Positions 8,252 through 18,594 are shown, numbered from the stretch's first letter. The stretch is 64,000 nt of DNA from Allorhodopirellula solitaria (GCF_007859855.1 NZ_SJPK01000004.1:656256-720255), one strand, 5' to 3'. Notes: a model not told the origin generated them from the sequence alone. Made by a program: numbers and translations.

Positions 8252-10123
8252 TCACGAGAGGACTTGGGCGATATATCCGCCGACTAGCGCCAGCACGGTG
8301 GTGACTGCGTAGGAAACCGGAAAGGGGACGGCTGCGACTTGGCTTTCGGACTGGTCGAGGATCGCGTTCAGGGCGGGTGTTGAATTTCGTCCGCCTGCAC
8401 ATGCCCCCGCGTTGATGATTGAGTTCATCTTGAGCAGTCGGTCGCCGACAAAGTAAGCCACGACCACAGGCAGCAAGGCGGCAGTCGTTCCGATGATGGC
8501 CAGCCAGATGACCGTATTGCCGGAGAGAGCACTGGCAATTTTGGGACCAACGTTCGCGCCCAGGGCCGCCACGAAAATATTCAGACCAATGTCTTGCAGG
8601 AAACTCCGCGCACCTTCGGAGACGGGGCCGCCCCACGAGGGATTCCGGCTGCGGAGGTAAGCAACCACGATGCCGGCCAACAGGCAGCCCGCGGAGGTTC
8701 CCAGGGCGAACGGGATGCCTGCGACGGTGACACTGAGCGAGCCAACGATGTAACCAGCGGTCATCGCCAGGGCCAGAGAGGTGACCTCCGTCGTAGCGAG
8801 ATTGCGTTCAGTGATGGCGCGGCTACCGAGGGTCTTGGCGGCGCGGTCAATGCAGGACTCTGGGCCGGTCAAGCGGATCACGTCGTGATGGCGAAGGTCG
8901 GTGTCTGGCCCCAAGGGAATCTCCTGGCCGGCGCGAAAGATCGCTGTCACTCTCAATCCATAGGCGAGTTCAGTTCCGGCGAGATCAGCAATCGTCCGGC
9001 CAGCGATATCGGTTTGCCCGACGACGATATCGGCAGCTTCAATGGGGATGTTGCGGGCGCGATCCTCGTCAACCTCCTCACCAACCTGGGCACCGTCGAG
9101 AATCAAGTCGCCAATATCAGCGCGAGCGGCGACAATGTCCCCGATCTGTAGTGTTGGGTTCTCCGCGAGATCGATGATCTCGTCGCCGCGAACCAACCGC
9201 AGGATCGGAGCCTCCGGATGCGCTCGAAACAATTCATTGACGGTCTTGCCGACCAGGTTCTCGTGTGTGACACGATAGGCGCGAATATCGACCGATGAAT
9301 GGCCCAAGAGCAGCGATTGCGGCGTGCCGGGCAAGGGATGCGTCCCTGAACCCGAAAAATCTTGCTCGGCGCGTTTCGCGTCTGCGACTGGGTCATGTCC
9401 GAACATCGCCGGCAGGTAGCGCAGGAGCACGATGATTCCGACGCTCGACAAGAGATAACTGATCGCGTAGCCCGCCGCCATATTGGCACCGATCTGATCT
9501 GCCGTCATGCCGGGAGGGATCGTCGCCGTCCCGCTTTGCACCGCTGACTGAGCCACGCCCAGCACCGCGGTGATCGTGTAACTGCCCGAGATCAGCCCGG
9601 CGGCGAACCCGGAGTCTAAACCTGCCAGTTCAGCGCCGAAGAAGCAAATGCACCAGTTCAATGCCCAAATGATCAACCCGACAACGATCGCGGCCAACCC
9701 GGAGGACTTCAGCCCGGCAAAGAACTTGGGCCCCGTCCCCAGCCCCAACGCGTACATGAACAGTGTTAAGAAAATGGTCGAGACGATGCCGGGAATGGAG
9801 TAGGTCAATCCATAGGCTACCTGCGCGATCATCGACAACACGACAGCGACCAGAAGAACGCTCGCAGTTGACCCCAAAGAAATCGGGCCGAACGGGATCC
9901 GTCCGAGCGGGTAGCCGATTGCGAGAGCGACCAAGATAAACACCCATTGCTGCTCCCCGAGGAACTGAAAAACACCTTCCAAGCCGACACTGGCCAGCGG
10001 TATCAGAATGCTCGAGCAGAACAGGTCTAACGGAATTGCCTGAATCACGGTTCGTTTCCTATCTAGCTGGTTTTTCAACGATTGTAGTGGCCCAGGTCCG
10101 GTCTGTTGGGTTTGAGGGGGCAT
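8252..10123 (-). CDS. AspT/YidE/YbjL-type membrane transporter with central TrkA-C (RCK_C) domains
   Basis: Starting at ATG 10123 (MPPQTQQTGPG), 623 residues. Two hydrophobic halves (about 15-250 and 475-623) with the Gly-rich motifs of the aspartate:alanine exchanger (AAE) family flank a soluble middle segment (about 295-465) holding two RCK_C-like repeats, for example ENLVGKTVNELFR and TDIAGRTIADLAG. This is the usual layout of AspT, YidE and YbjL, inner-membrane antiporters of dicarboxylates or amino acids. The substrate cannot be read from sequence. The gene diverges from the response regulator at 10289, with 165 bp between starts. GGAGG lies 13 bases before the chosen ATG, rather far. 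Confidence 0.85.
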   Translation of the reverse strand: MPPQTQQTGPGPLQSLKNQLDRKRTVIQAIPLDLFCSSILIPLASVGLEGVFQFLGEQQWVFILVALAIGYPLGRIPFGPISLGSTASVLLVAVVLSMIAQVAYGLTYSIPGIVSTIFLTLFMYALGLGTGPKFFAGLKSSGLAAIVVGLIIWALNWCICFFGAELAGLDSGFAAGLISGSYTITAVLGVAQSAVQSGTATIPPGMTADQIGANMAAGYAISYLLSSVGIIVLLRYLPAMFGHDPVADAKRAEQDFSGSGTHPLPGTPQSLLLGHSSVDIRAYRVTHENLVGKTVNELFRAHPEAPILRLVRGDEIIDLAENPTLQIGDIVAARADIGDLILDGAQVGEEVDEDRARNIPIEAADIVVGQTDIAGRTIADLAGTELAYGLRVTAIFRAGQEIPLGPDTDLRHHDVIRLTGPESCIDRAAKTLGSRAITERNLATTEVTSLALAMTAGYIVGSLSVTVAGIPFALGTSAGCLLAGIVVAYLRSRNPSWGGPVSEGARSFLQDIGLNIFVAALGANVGPKIASALSGNTVIWLAIIGTTAALLPVVVAYFVGDRLLKMNSIINAGACAGGRNSTPALNAILDQSESQVAAVPFPVSYAVTTVLALVGGYIAQVLS

Positions 10124-10288
10124 TTTTTTAAACGCACCTCCAGGCTCACAGCTGCCGTGAAGAAATGGAAGAACTTCGGCCGCCGCCGACAAGGTGAGGG
10201 AGGGGCGGACCGAGCAAAACAAGGTTCGGGAAGAGGGATGTGCCCGTTCGCGCAATTCATCGCTCTGCCCTTCTCAAGGGTGGTGGGC

Positions 10289-11044
10289 ATGTTGAAAAAA
10301 ATGGCTCAGGCGACGATGCTAAACAGTGTTCCCCCCGACACATTGTTTCATTTCATTGAGGGTTTGGTCGTGACTCTGCCTCCTGAGTATTCTGATCCAT
10401 CGGAAGCCTGCACCGCGGAAACCGTGGGGGCTCAATCGATACTGTTGGTTGATGACACCGAGGTGCTCCGCGAGCGTTTGGCGGTCGCGATGCGAAGCCG
10501 AGGCCTGGAGGTCCAAACGGCTGGCAATTTTGATGAAGCCGTCAGTGTTTTTTCGCGTAGGCCGACTGATCTGGCAGTGCTGGATTTGCGCATGCCGGGT
10601 CGCAGCGGATTGGATCTTCTTCGCAAGTTGCTGCAGTTGAAGCCGGATTGCCGAATCATCATGTTGTCGGGTTTTGGCAGCATCCCTGCGTCCATCGATG
10701 CGGTGCGCGCCGGAGCGGTCAATTTCCTCAGCAAACCAGCAGACGCAGACGATATCTTGTCGGCTTTTGTTCGCGGCGATGAGCCGATCGTTCCCGAGGG
10801 TGGGTTGGCATTCCCCGCGCCTTCGTTGGCACGCAACGAATGGGAACACATTCATCGCGTCCTCGCCGACTGCAACAACAACATTTCCGAAGCGGCGCGG
10901 CGTCTGGGGATTCACCGCCGATCGCTGCAACGCAAACTCCGCAAACGGGCCCCCATCGACCCAAAGACACCCGCCGCCGAGGACTTTTACGAAGGTGAAG
11001 AAGAGTGGGAGGGCGGCAGCGTGGGAGAGGAAAGCGACGAGTGA
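10289..11044 (+). CDS. RegA/PrrA/ActR-type response regulator
   Basis: 251 residues from the ATG at 10289; an in-frame ATG at 10316 is also possible. A receiver domain has the acidic pair LLVDDTEV, phospho-acceptor VLDLRMPG, the MLSGFGS switch and the conserved lysine in LSKPAD. The end is a Fis-type helix-turn-helix, NISEAARRLGIHRRSLQRKL, very close to RegA/ActR, which control redox-responsive genes in proteobacteria. A Glu-rich tail of about 25 residues follows. No histidine kinase is adjacent, so it is an orphan here. Its stop overlaps the next gene as GTGA, and it diverges from the transporter at 8252-10123, an obvious target candidate. Confidence 0.88.
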   Translation: MLKKMAQATMLNSVPPDTLFHFIEGLVVTLPPEYSDPSEACTAETVGAQSILLVDDTEVLRERLAVAMRSRGLEVQTAGNFDEAVSVFSRRPTDLAVLDLRMPGRSGLDLLRKLLQLKPDCRIIMLSGFGSIPASIDAVRAGAVNFLSKPADADDILSAFVRGDEPIVPEGGLAFPAPSLARNEWEHIHRVLADCNNNISEAARRLGIHRRSLQRKLRKRAPIDPKTPAAEDFYEGEEEWEGGSVGEESDE

Positions 11045-12537
11045 GCGGACGAGATGAGATCGTGCCCGCTCGACGGTCACCCAGTGCTGCTGCTCGTCGA
11101 ACCGGGGTTCGAGGCGTGCTCGGGTGGGCATTGATTCTGTTGACGGTGTGTTTCTGCACGGGAAGGTGGCGACCTCATCTCGTTTCGGATTCGCCAAGCT
11201 ATCAACAGTATCCTTTCTCATCGCTCGCTGAGATGGCTCGTCACACACGCCTGCCCGCCTATCCCTCGCTGTTGCAGGCGGTCCAAGCGGTATCGCCGAG
11301 CGAGGCCGCCGGCTTGCAGGCCGTGGTGTTGATACAAATTTTGCTACACGCCGTCGCCGTCGCTATGCTAATGACCGAGCTGCGGAACTGGGGCGTGCCG
11401 CGACCGACCGCCATCGCGGCCGCGGCAACCGTCGCGATTGGCTGTCCCTTTTGGGACAATGTCTCAACGATCGCAACGGATTGCCTAGCGATGTCGGTCG
11501 GCGTGATGATCGCTGTCGCCGTGATGCGTGGTTGGCGGAAAGGGTTTTCTCGGTGGCTCAACCTCGGGATCGGAATGGCAGTGGTGCTGGCTATCGGGCT
11601 GCGGCCAGCCTCACTGTTTTTAATTCCATGGGTGATCGCGATGTTGCTGTTTCGCCCTCGTGATCGGGCGCCGGTTTCCTGGCGCGGGCGTGGTCAAGAT
11701 GTCGTGGTCTTCGGATCCTTGCCGCTGATCATTCTGCTGGGGTGGTGCGCGTTTCGATACCACGTTGCTGGCGATTTCTCGTTGTTGCCATTCGGCCATC
11801 AAAACATGGCGGCGGTCACCACGCAGCTGCTCGACAACGAGGAACTTGAACGCCTGCTGGGACGCGTCGGGGAGATTGCCAGTGAGATTGGCGAGCGCCG
11901 TGTTGTGGTCTCGCAGAGCGGGGCCCGCTCATTGGCCGACGCCGGTTCACTCCCTCGGGATGGATTGGATTTGCGGGTCACGAGCGATCCATCGCTCCGT
12001 GCGGACTCCTACATGACCTTGGAGAATCGCTGGGATGCGATGACCTATCTCGTTGTGATCCCGGCGGCAGCCCAGGTGGCGGGCGATGATCCGATTGCCC
12101 AGCATCGGTTGCTATCGCGTTTGGATCATGAGATCGTTGAGGCTTATCCATTGCGGTATGCGCGTTGGTGGTTGCTAGCGGTCCGGCGCGGGATTTGGGG
12201 ATCCTTTGCCAATATCCTCATGCACCCGATCTTTCTTCCAGTGATCGTTTTTGCGGCAGCCGCTGCCGTGGTGTGGAGTGTGCGTCGGCGCGCCGACTTC
12301 GCCTCTCCGGCAGAGTCACTGCCCGTTGCTGGAGCGAGGGGATTGGAACCGGCGTGCCGCGCCATGACTCTGATCGCGATCAGCTTTGCGGGTTTCGGGA
12401 TCGCGTTTATTGCACTCACGAGTCCGACGATTGGCCGGTTCACCGATCCGACGTTTGTATTCGTCCCCTGTCTCGCTGTTCTCGTGGTCGCCTCCGGACT
12501 CGACAACAGGCCCAGCATCAGCGTTCGGACACGATAA
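11041..12537 (+). CDS. Polytopic membrane protein, possible lipid-linked glycosyltransferase-like
   Basis: The GTG at 11041 overlaps the regulator's stop codon (GTGA), giving 498 residues and suggesting translational coupling. At least nine hydrophobic segments are visible, with an early conserved-looking DSPSYQQYPF loop and a large extracytoplasmic segment in the middle (about 275-370). Early acidic loop residues followed by multiple helices recall GT-C glycosyltransferases of the ArnT/PMT type, but no diagnostic motif is certain. Function unknown; the coupling to a RegA-type regulator is its most informative feature. Confidence 0.7.
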   Translation: MSGRDEIVPARRSPSAAARRTGVRGVLGWALILLTVCFCTGRWRPHLVSDSPSYQQYPFSSLAEMARHTRLPAYPSLLQAVQAVSPSEAAGLQAVVLIQILLHAVAVAMLMTELRNWGVPRPTAIAAAATVAIGCPFWDNVSTIATDCLAMSVGVMIAVAVMRGWRKGFSRWLNLGIGMAVVLAIGLRPASLFLIPWVIAMLLFRPRDRAPVSWRGRGQDVVVFGSLPLIILLGWCAFRYHVAGDFSLLPFGHQNMAAVTTQLLDNEELERLLGRVGEIASEIGERRVVVSQSGARSLADAGSLPRDGLDLRVTSDPSLRADSYMTLENRWDAMTYLVVIPAAAQVAGDDPIAQHRLLSRLDHEIVEAYPLRYARWWLLAVRRGIWGSFANILMHPIFLPVIVFAAAAAVVWSVRRRADFASPAESLPVAGARGLEPACRAMTLIAISFAGFGIAFIALTSPTIGRFTDPTFVFVPCLAVLVVASGLDNRPSISVRTR

Positions 12538-12650
12538 AACGAAGCTGGCGCAGATGGCCTATATGGTAACTATGCAGCGTCGTGTCTATTGATTCGCTGG
12601 GGGCACCTTGCCTCCTCATTGATCAATCTCGACCCCCAAGGCATCACTCG

Positions 12651-14210
12651 ATGGAACCGCTCGATCTGGCCAAGTTTGAATGGAAAATCGTTGTCCGGCA
12701 ATTGACCGCAGACGACTTCGAGGCGCTGTCCGCGCTCGCTCTTCGATGCTTTCCTGGCATGCCCACGTTCGGACGGGCAGAACTCGAGAGCCAACTGGAG
12801 ATCTTTCCCGAGGGTCAGATCATTGTCGAGATCGACGGTAAGATCGCTGCCTCCTCATCGAGTTTGATCCTGGAGTACGACGACGGACTGGAATGGCACA
12901 ACTGGAAAAAAATTTCTGACTCGGGATACATTCGCAATCACAAACCCAAAGGCGACACGCTGTACGGGATCGAGATCATGGTGGATCCCGAGTTTCGTGG
13001 AATGAAGTTGTCCCGGCGTCTCTACGACGCGCGGAAAGAACTCTGTCGCCGAATGAACTTGGCCCAGATCATCATTGGGGGGCGGATCCCAGGATACCAC
13101 CGCCACGCTGACAAAATTTCGGCTCGAGAGTATATCGACAGTGTGCTTGAGAAGAACAATTATGACCCCGTGTTGACGGCGCAGTTGTCCAACGGGTTCA
13201 TCGTGCGTGGGTTGATACCAAATTACCTACCTTCGGACACCGAATCGGGCGGCTATGCAACGTACGCGGTGTGGACGAACCTGGAGCACATCCCAGGGGC
13301 CAAACGCCGTTTTCACCACGTGATCGAACCGATCCGCGTCTGCGTCGTGCAATACCAGTTGCGAACGATCCAGAATTTCGATGAGTTTGCTCAGCAGTGC
13401 GAGTTCTTTCTCGATACGGCCTCGGACTACAAGTGCGACTTTGTGCTGTTCCCCGAACTGTTCACGACGCAGTTGCTATCGTGCGTCGACGCGAGTCGGC
13501 CCGGTCAAGCCGCGAGGCAACTCGCCGCATTCACCCCGCAGTACCTCGACCTCTTTACCGAGATGGCTGTCAAGTATGACCTCAATGTGATTGGCGGGTC
13601 GCAATTCGTGATTGAGAATGACACGTTGTATAACGTTGCCTATCTATTTCGCCGTGACGGATCGATTGGCAAGCAATACAAGCTTCACATCACACCGAGT
13701 GAACGGAAATGGTGGGGAGTGAATCCAGGCAAGTCGGTTGAGGTCTTCGACACCGACTGCGGCCGGATCGCGATTCAGGTCTGTTACGACATTGAGTTCC
13801 CCGAGCTCACACGTATCGCGACTCAAAAGGGCGCATCGATCGTCTTCGTCCCGTTCAACACCGATACGCAGCATGGATATCTGCGTGTGCGGTATTGTTC
13901 GCAAGCACGCTGCATCGAAAACCATCTGTATGTCGCGATCTCGGGTTGCACGGGCAATCTCCCCTTCGTCGAGAACTCGGACATTCACTATGCCCAATCG
14001 GGGATTTTCACACCGGCGGACGCGGAGTTCGCTCGCGAGGCAGTCGCGGCCGAGTGCAATCCCAACGTCGAGACCCTGATTATTCACGACCTCGATTTCG
14101 AACAACTCCGCCGTCACCGCGAACAGGGCTCGGTTCAAAATTGGAATGATCGCAAACGGGATCTTTACAAGATTGTCTATGAAGAGGACGGCAAGACGTT
14201 TGAGGTTTGA
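12651..14210 (+). CDS. Bifunctional GNAT acetyltransferase / carbon-nitrogen hydrolase (YhcX-like)
   Basis: 519 residues from ATG 12651 ([11 protein letters not shown]); a GTG at 12582 would add 23 residues. The first ~220 residues are a GNAT domain ([17 protein letters not shown] is the acetyl-CoA-binding region). The rest is a nitrilase-superfamily domain with an intact Glu-Lys-Cys triad: FPELF (E269), [10 protein letters not shown] (K344) and VCYDIEFPE (C378). This fusion is known from Bacillus YhcX and is frequent in planctomycetes; nitrilase enzymes hydrolyse amides or nitriles. The physiological substrate is unknown. The gene is convergent with rnc, 11 bp between stops. Confidence 0.88.
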   Translation: MEPLDLAKFEWKIVVRQLTADDFEALSALALRCFPGMPTFGRAELESQLEIFPEGQIIVEIDGKIAASSSSLILEYDDGLEWHNWKKISDSGYIRNHKPKGDTLYGIEIMVDPEFRGMKLSRRLYDARKELCRRMNLAQIIIGGRIPGYHRHADKISAREYIDSVLEKNNYDPVLTAQLSNGFIVRGLIPNYLPSDTESGGYATYAVWTNLEHIPGAKRRFHHVIEPIRVCVVQYQLRTIQNFDEFAQQCEFFLDTASDYKCDFVLFPELFTTQLLSCVDASRPGQAARQLAAFTPQYLDLFTEMAVKYDLNVIGGSQFVIENDTLYNVAYLFRRDGSIGKQYKLHITPSERKWWGVNPGKSVEVFDTDCGRIAIQVCYDIEFPELTRIATQKGASIVFVPFNTDTQHGYLRVRYCSQARCIENHLYVAISGCTGNLPFVENSDIHYAQSGIFTPADAEFAREAVAAECNPNVETLIIHDLDFEQLRRHREQGSVQNWNDRKRDLYKIVYEEDGKTFEV

Positions 14211-14221
14211 AAACGCCTCAA

Positions 14222-15394
14222 TCAATCACTCGACTTTGTCGGTTCCTCGACCGAATCACAGAGATGTGGAATGGGCAGGTGATGCAGTTCAGCGAGCGCG
14301 TTGGCGGCGGCTCGCTGTTCAGCATCCTTTTTGTTGTTGCCCCATGCCGCTGGAAAGGCTTGAGGACCGATAACCGCTCCGATCAAAAACGCCTTGCGAT
14401 GGTCGGGCCCCATTTCGCGAATCAATTTGTAAACCGGCGTTGCTGAAAGCTCTCGCTGCGAATACTGCTGGAGCACCGACTTGTGGTTCCCCGATCCCTG
14501 TGTATCGACCGATAGACGGACTTCGTCGGCAAGCCATTTTCTGAGCCGGTCTCGAACCACGTCATTGCCACCATCGAGATACAGAGCCGCAATGATCGAC
14601 TCGAATACATCACTGACTAAGGACCGGGGATAGCTGCGGTTCCGGGTAACGCCGCGACCGACAATCAAACATTCGTCTAAGCCGAGTTTGGTCGCGGTCC
14701 GCCCGCAGGTGCGGCGGCTGACGACGGCCGACTTGATCTTGGTGAGATCACCTTCGTTGTATTCCGGGTAGGCTTCAAACAGCCACTGGCAAACGGTCAT
14801 CCCCAGCACAGCGTCGCCGAGAAACTCGAGCCGTTCGTTGCTCGAGAGTCGATTGGCGGCGCCCGAAGCGTGAGTTAAGGCTGATCTCAGCAGGGCAATG
14901 TCTTTGAATCGGTACTCGAGTATCTCTTGGCACCGCTGCAGTTTGGCATCCGAATCGGCGTAGGGTTGATCGACCGCAGCGGCGTCGACTAGATGAATCG
15001 AACCGGGATGGGCGACGCGTTGGTCGGCAATGAAGGGGCCTGGGCCAGCTCGATGCTCGTCGGAATCTTCGTACTCGTCGGATCGACGCCCTGGGGCGGT
15101 TTGCCGCACTTTCGTAGACTGCTGGTCATCAACGGACGCCTGGCTCGCCGCAGACTCTCGACGGACATCGTCCGGAGAAGAGCTAGCGAGTTGTTTCGAA
15201 TCGCGCAAATCGTCAGCGGATTCCGGCTCGGAAGGAGAGGCGGGCAAGGCAAAACCATTTTTTAAAAGAGATAAGTCGAAGAGAATTCTTCGTGGTTTCA
15301 GTCCCGCGCCGGCGGCCGAATGGTGATTTTCGGCCGCCGGTGAGTGACTGAGGCTTGTCGCGCCAACATAGACAAATCCCCCCTCATTCGCCAT
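14222..15394 (-). CDS. rnc: Ribonuclease III with a long N-terminal extension
   Basis: 390 residues against about 225 for typical RNase III. The catalytic domain runs from about 151 to 290 with the signature NERLEFLGDAVLG (about 186-198) and the second acidic site LVSDVFESIIAALYLDGG, so all expected Mg2+-binding acidic residues are present. A double-stranded RNA-binding domain follows (about 298-370). The enzyme cuts dsRNA in rRNA and mRNA processing. Residues 1-150 are Ser/Ala/Asp-rich, low in complexity and without recognised domain. No ATG lies between 15394 and the catalytic domain, so a shorter product would need a GTG or TTG start. The true start is therefore uncertain. Confidence 0.9.
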   Translation of the reverse strand: MANEGGFVYVGATSLSHSPAAENHHSAAGAGLKPRRILFDLSLLKNGFALPASPSEPESADDLRDSKQLASSSPDDVRRESAASQASVDDQQSTKVRQTAPGRRSDEYEDSDEHRAGPGPFIADQRVAHPGSIHLVDAAAVDQPYADSDAKLQRCQEILEYRFKDIALLRSALTHASGAANRLSSNERLEFLGDAVLGMTVCQWLFEAYPEYNEGDLTKIKSAVVSRRTCGRTATKLGLDECLIVGRGVTRNRSYPRSLVSDVFESIIAALYLDGGNDVVRDRLRKWLADEVRLSVDTQGSGNHKSVLQQYSQRELSATPVYKLIREMGPDHRKAFLIGAVIGPQAFPAAWGNNKKDAEQRAAANALAELHHLPIPHLCDSVEEPTKSSD

Positions 15395-15498
15395 AGCATC
15401 CCATCGAGTTTGAATCAGATCAGGTAAACTTCTTAGCTGTTTCCCCCGTGATTCAATTTTCGTTTATGCAGTAGATTGAGCTATCACCTGCTGCACCC

Positions 15499-17655
15499 AT
15501 GATGCCTTCTATCTTCGCTCCAGCTCCCATTGGCTACTCGATGACTTTTTCGTTTCCCATCGCCCCCAAACTGAAATTGCTGTTGCCGATCGTGTGGATC
15601 GCCTGTGCAGCAACCCTGCAATCGTCCGCCACCGAACGCGATGAGCAACCGCTGCCGATCGATGGGACGCCGGCGAGCGAGTTGCACGACGCCATGGTGG
15701 ATGACTTGAAGTTCCTCTCCAGCGACGAGTTGCAAGGCCGCAGCAGCATTGATGCCACCATCCTCGACGCGGCCGACTACATCGCTGCCCGCTTTCAATC
15801 CCTGGGGCTACAGACAGACTTATTCGACGGCACCGCGCTGCAGTTTCTCGATATTTCCGTCGGTCCACAAATCGGATCGGGAGACGCGAATTTCTTCCAA
15901 ACCGAATCACGTGACGCAGCGGCCGAGGCTCGGGGCAACTCCCGGGACTGGGAGTTGGCCCGTGATTTCACGCCGCTGGCAATCGGTGCTTCTGAAGGAG
16001 AGACAAGCGGTGATCTCGTATTCGTGGGCTACGGTATTCGGGCTCCCGAACACGACTACGACGATTACGAAGAGGTCGACCCCGAGGGCAAGATCGTGAT
16101 CATGCTGCGAAAAGAACCGGGCGCCAAGGATCCCGCCAGCCCGTTTGATGGCCTCGAAAATACACGGCACGCCTACTTTGAAACCAAGGTGGCCACGGCA
16201 ATCGACGCGGGGGCGGCGGCGGTGTTGCTGGTCAATGATGCCGCGAGCGTTGAGAACATGGTTGCCGAGGCTCGCAAACGCCGGCAGGGAGAGCTTTCCC
16301 GGATCGCTAAGATACGCAAACGCGTCCTCGAGCTACCCGCCGAAGCGGTTCATGCCCGCGAGAAACTCAACAGACAAATCGCACGAATTGAAGCGATGTT
16401 GGAAGAATCCGACGCGGAGAGCGCCGCAGCGCGAGGGCTGCTGGGGATCGTTGAAGCGGGTACGCAGTCCAAACGCGGTGACGAGCGGCGAGCCGAGACG
16501 TCCGAGGACGCCGACGCCACTCGGCCACCCATTCCTGTGCTCTCAATCTCTCGCGACCTGGCTGATCACCTATTGGCTGACGAACTATCGAGCATCGAGG
16601 CGGCGATTGATTCCGACTGGCAACCCCGATCCCGCGAGCTGGCAGGCAAACGCGGGCTACTGGGGGTTGGATTGACGCCGTCGACCGTACGCAGCCCCAA
16701 CGTGATCGGCGTTTTGCCAGGCCGGGGGGAGTTGGCCGACGAGACGATCGTGATCGGCGCCCATTTTGACCACGTTGGCATGGGCGAATTTGGGTCACTG
16801 GCTCCGGGAACGGTCGCTGTCCATAACGGGGCCGACGACAATGCCAGCGGCACGGCGGCCATGCTGCGGGTTGCCGGTGACCTCGTCAGCAAATTCAGCA
16901 GAGCTGGCGGGCCAACCAGTCACCGGCGGATCGTGTTCATCGCGTTCACGGGAGAAGAACGAGGTTTGCTCGGTAGCAAGCACTATATCAAGCAGCCTCG
17001 TTTCCCGCTCTCCTCCACCGTGGCGATGATCAACATGGACATGGTCGGACGGCTCACGGACAACGATTTGACTGTCTACGGTACCGGATCGGCCGCCGGG
17101 TTTGAGTCCATGTTGAACGATCTCAATCGGGAAGCAGACTTTCGTCTCACACAGGTTTCGAGTGGTTATGGCCCGAGCGACCATTCGTCGTTCTACCAAG
17201 CCGGCGTGCCCGTCCTGTTCTTTTTCACAGGCCTCCACACCGACTATCACCGACCGAGCGACGATTTTGACAAATTAAACCTAATCGGCATGGACCGGAT
17301 AACCGATATGGTTTCACAGGTCAGCGAGCGATTGGCGACAGTGCCTGAGCGTCCGGTGTATGCAGAGACAGAAAAAAACGTCCAAATTCGACGCCAACTC
17401 ACGGTTTCGATGGGGGTGACGCTGTCGCAACAACCTGGCGAGGTGGTGCTCTCGTCAATTGCCGCCGCTGGCCCCGCTGAGCAAGGTGGCTTGCGCAGCG
17501 GTGATCGATTGATTCGAGTTGGTAAGAAAGAGATTCACGAGATCGGCGATGTGATGGATCAGTTGCGCCGCCGCTCACCAGGCGACGTGCTCAGCGTATC
17601 GGTTCGCCGTGACGCCGAGGAACATTCCTTCGACGTCGAGTTAGAATCTCGCTAG
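15499..17655 (+). CDS. Exported M28-family zinc aminopeptidase with PA and PDZ domains
   Basis: 718 residues. A signal sequence (KLKLLLPIVWIACAATL) begins just after a second in-frame ATG at 15541, which may be the real start. A protease-associated (PA) segment is inserted before the catalytic core (VFVGYGIRAP at about 175). The M28 ligands are all visible: HFDH (about 421), GADDNASG (about 445), TGEERG (catalytic Glu, about 484), NMDMVGR (about 513) and PSDHSSF (about 560), consistent with a two-zinc exopeptidase in the periplasm. A PDZ domain closes the protein (about 628-712, GPAEQGGLRSGD). A coiled charged insert of about 90 residues lies around 255-345. Confidence 0.9.
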   Translation: MMPSIFAPAPIGYSMTFSFPIAPKLKLLLPIVWIACAATLQSSATERDEQPLPIDGTPASELHDAMVDDLKFLSSDELQGRSSIDATILDAADYIAARFQSLGLQTDLFDGTALQFLDISVGPQIGSGDANFFQTESRDAAAEARGNSRDWELARDFTPLAIGASEGETSGDLVFVGYGIRAPEHDYDDYEEVDPEGKIVIMLRKEPGAKDPASPFDGLENTRHAYFETKVATAIDAGAAAVLLVNDAASVENMVAEARKRRQGELSRIAKIRKRVLELPAEAVHAREKLNRQIARIEAMLEESDAESAAARGLLGIVEAGTQSKRGDERRAETSEDADATRPPIPVLSISRDLADHLLADELSSIEAAIDSDWQPRSRELAGKRGLLGVGLTPSTVRSPNVIGVLPGRGELADETIVIGAHFDHVGMGEFGSLAPGTVAVHNGADDNASGTAAMLRVAGDLVSKFSRAGGPTSHRRIVFIAFTGEERGLLGSKHYIKQPRFPLSSTVAMINMDMVGRLTDNDLTVYGTGSAAGFESMLNDLNREADFRLTQVSSGYGPSDHSSFYQAGVPVLFFFTGLHTDYHRPSDDFDKLNLIGMDRITDMVSQVSERLATVPERPVYAETEKNVQIRRQLTVSMGVTLSQQPGEVVLSSIAAAGPAEQGGLRSGDRLIRVGKKEIHEIGDVMDQLRRRSPGDVLSVSVRRDAEEHSFDVELESR

Positions 17656-17885
17656 CAACGCCAGCTCAAAACGAGTGAAAATAAATCTCGCAGGGGACCT
17701 GAAAATGGACCGATTCCTATTGCCCCCTCCGACCACGATTGACACAATCCGAAACTGCGTTGGCATGGTAGTGGATCCTCCATCTATGCTGGCGTGACGG
17801 GCAATTCAGTTGCGGCGAAGGACGCCGCAGTCGATCGCCATCCTGGTTTCGAAATTTCGCATTCACCACGCAAGGAGTAGCGGAC

Positions 17886-18494
17886 GTGCGACTATTAGTA
17901 CTTTCGGCCTTAACATTGGCCACGACCACCTTCACCGTTCTCGCCTCAACCGCCGCGACCGCCCAAGATACGGGCCACCGAATTGCCGTGGTCGACGTTG
18001 CTTACATCTTCAAAAACAACGAGGGTATCAAAGCCCAAGTGAAGCAGGTCGAAGACAGCCTCAAAAGTTTTGACGAAGAACTGCAGGCTAAACGCAACGA
18101 ACTGAAGTCGGCCGCTGAGAAGCTCAAGACGTTCCAGCCAGGCTCCGCGGACTATATCTCGCAGGAAGAGGCAGTCGCCTCGATGGAGTCGAAACTCCGC
18201 CTCGAAATGGCTCGTAAGCGCAAAGAACTCGCCGATCGCGAGGCGAAGATCTACTTCGACAACTACCAAATCATTGCCGCGGGCGTCAAAACGCTAGCCG
18301 AGTACCACAAAGTGAATCTTGTGCTTCGTTACAACAGCGAAGAGATGAACCTCGAGCAAGGTGAGTCGGTGATTCGTGGCGTCATGAAGAACATCGTCTA
18401 TCACGACGAAGCCATTGATATGACCAACGGCACGATGGCTTACTTGGACCGCGCACTGAAGGTCGCGACCAATCCAGCTCCCGAGCGTCAGTAG
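17886..18494 (+). CDS. OmpH/Skp-family periplasmic chaperone
   Basis: 202 residues starting at GTG 17886, preceded by AAGGAG at about 9 bases. A signal peptide (ending TAATAQD) is followed by IAVVDVAYIFKNN and a long charged helix pair with KRNELKSAAEKL, the layout of Skp/OmpH, a jellyfish-shaped trimer that carries unfolded outer membrane proteins. It is followed on the same strand by lpxC and lpxA, an envelope-biogenesis neighbourhood common to many Gram-negative bacteria (although lpxD is absent here). Confidence 0.88.
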   Translation: MRLLVLSALTLATTTFTVLASTAATAQDTGHRIAVVDVAYIFKNNEGIKAQVKQVEDSLKSFDEELQAKRNELKSAAEKLKTFQPGSADYISQEEAVASMESKLRLEMARKRKELADREAKIYFDNYQIIAAGVKTLAEYHKVNLVLRYNSEEMNLEQGESVIRGVMKNIVYHDEAIDMTNGTMAYLDRALKVATNPAPERQ

Positions 18495-18573
18495 TTCCTC
18501 GACGGTGCTTCCGCTCGCGAGTTTGCGAGCGATGCAACGCGGGTAAGCGGCAAAGGCATGATGCCGATGCCGT

Positions 18574-18594
18574 GTCCGGCAGTCGACGCCGGAC
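18574..18594. terminator. Stem-loop between ompH and lpxC
   Basis: GTCCGGC at 18574-18580 pairs with GCCGGAC at 18588-18594 around a 7-base loop; another stem CGCTCGC/GCGAGCG lies near 18511-18530. Neither is followed by a T-run. They may separate ompH from lpxC expression or be transcript-stabilising hairpins. Confidence 0.35.
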
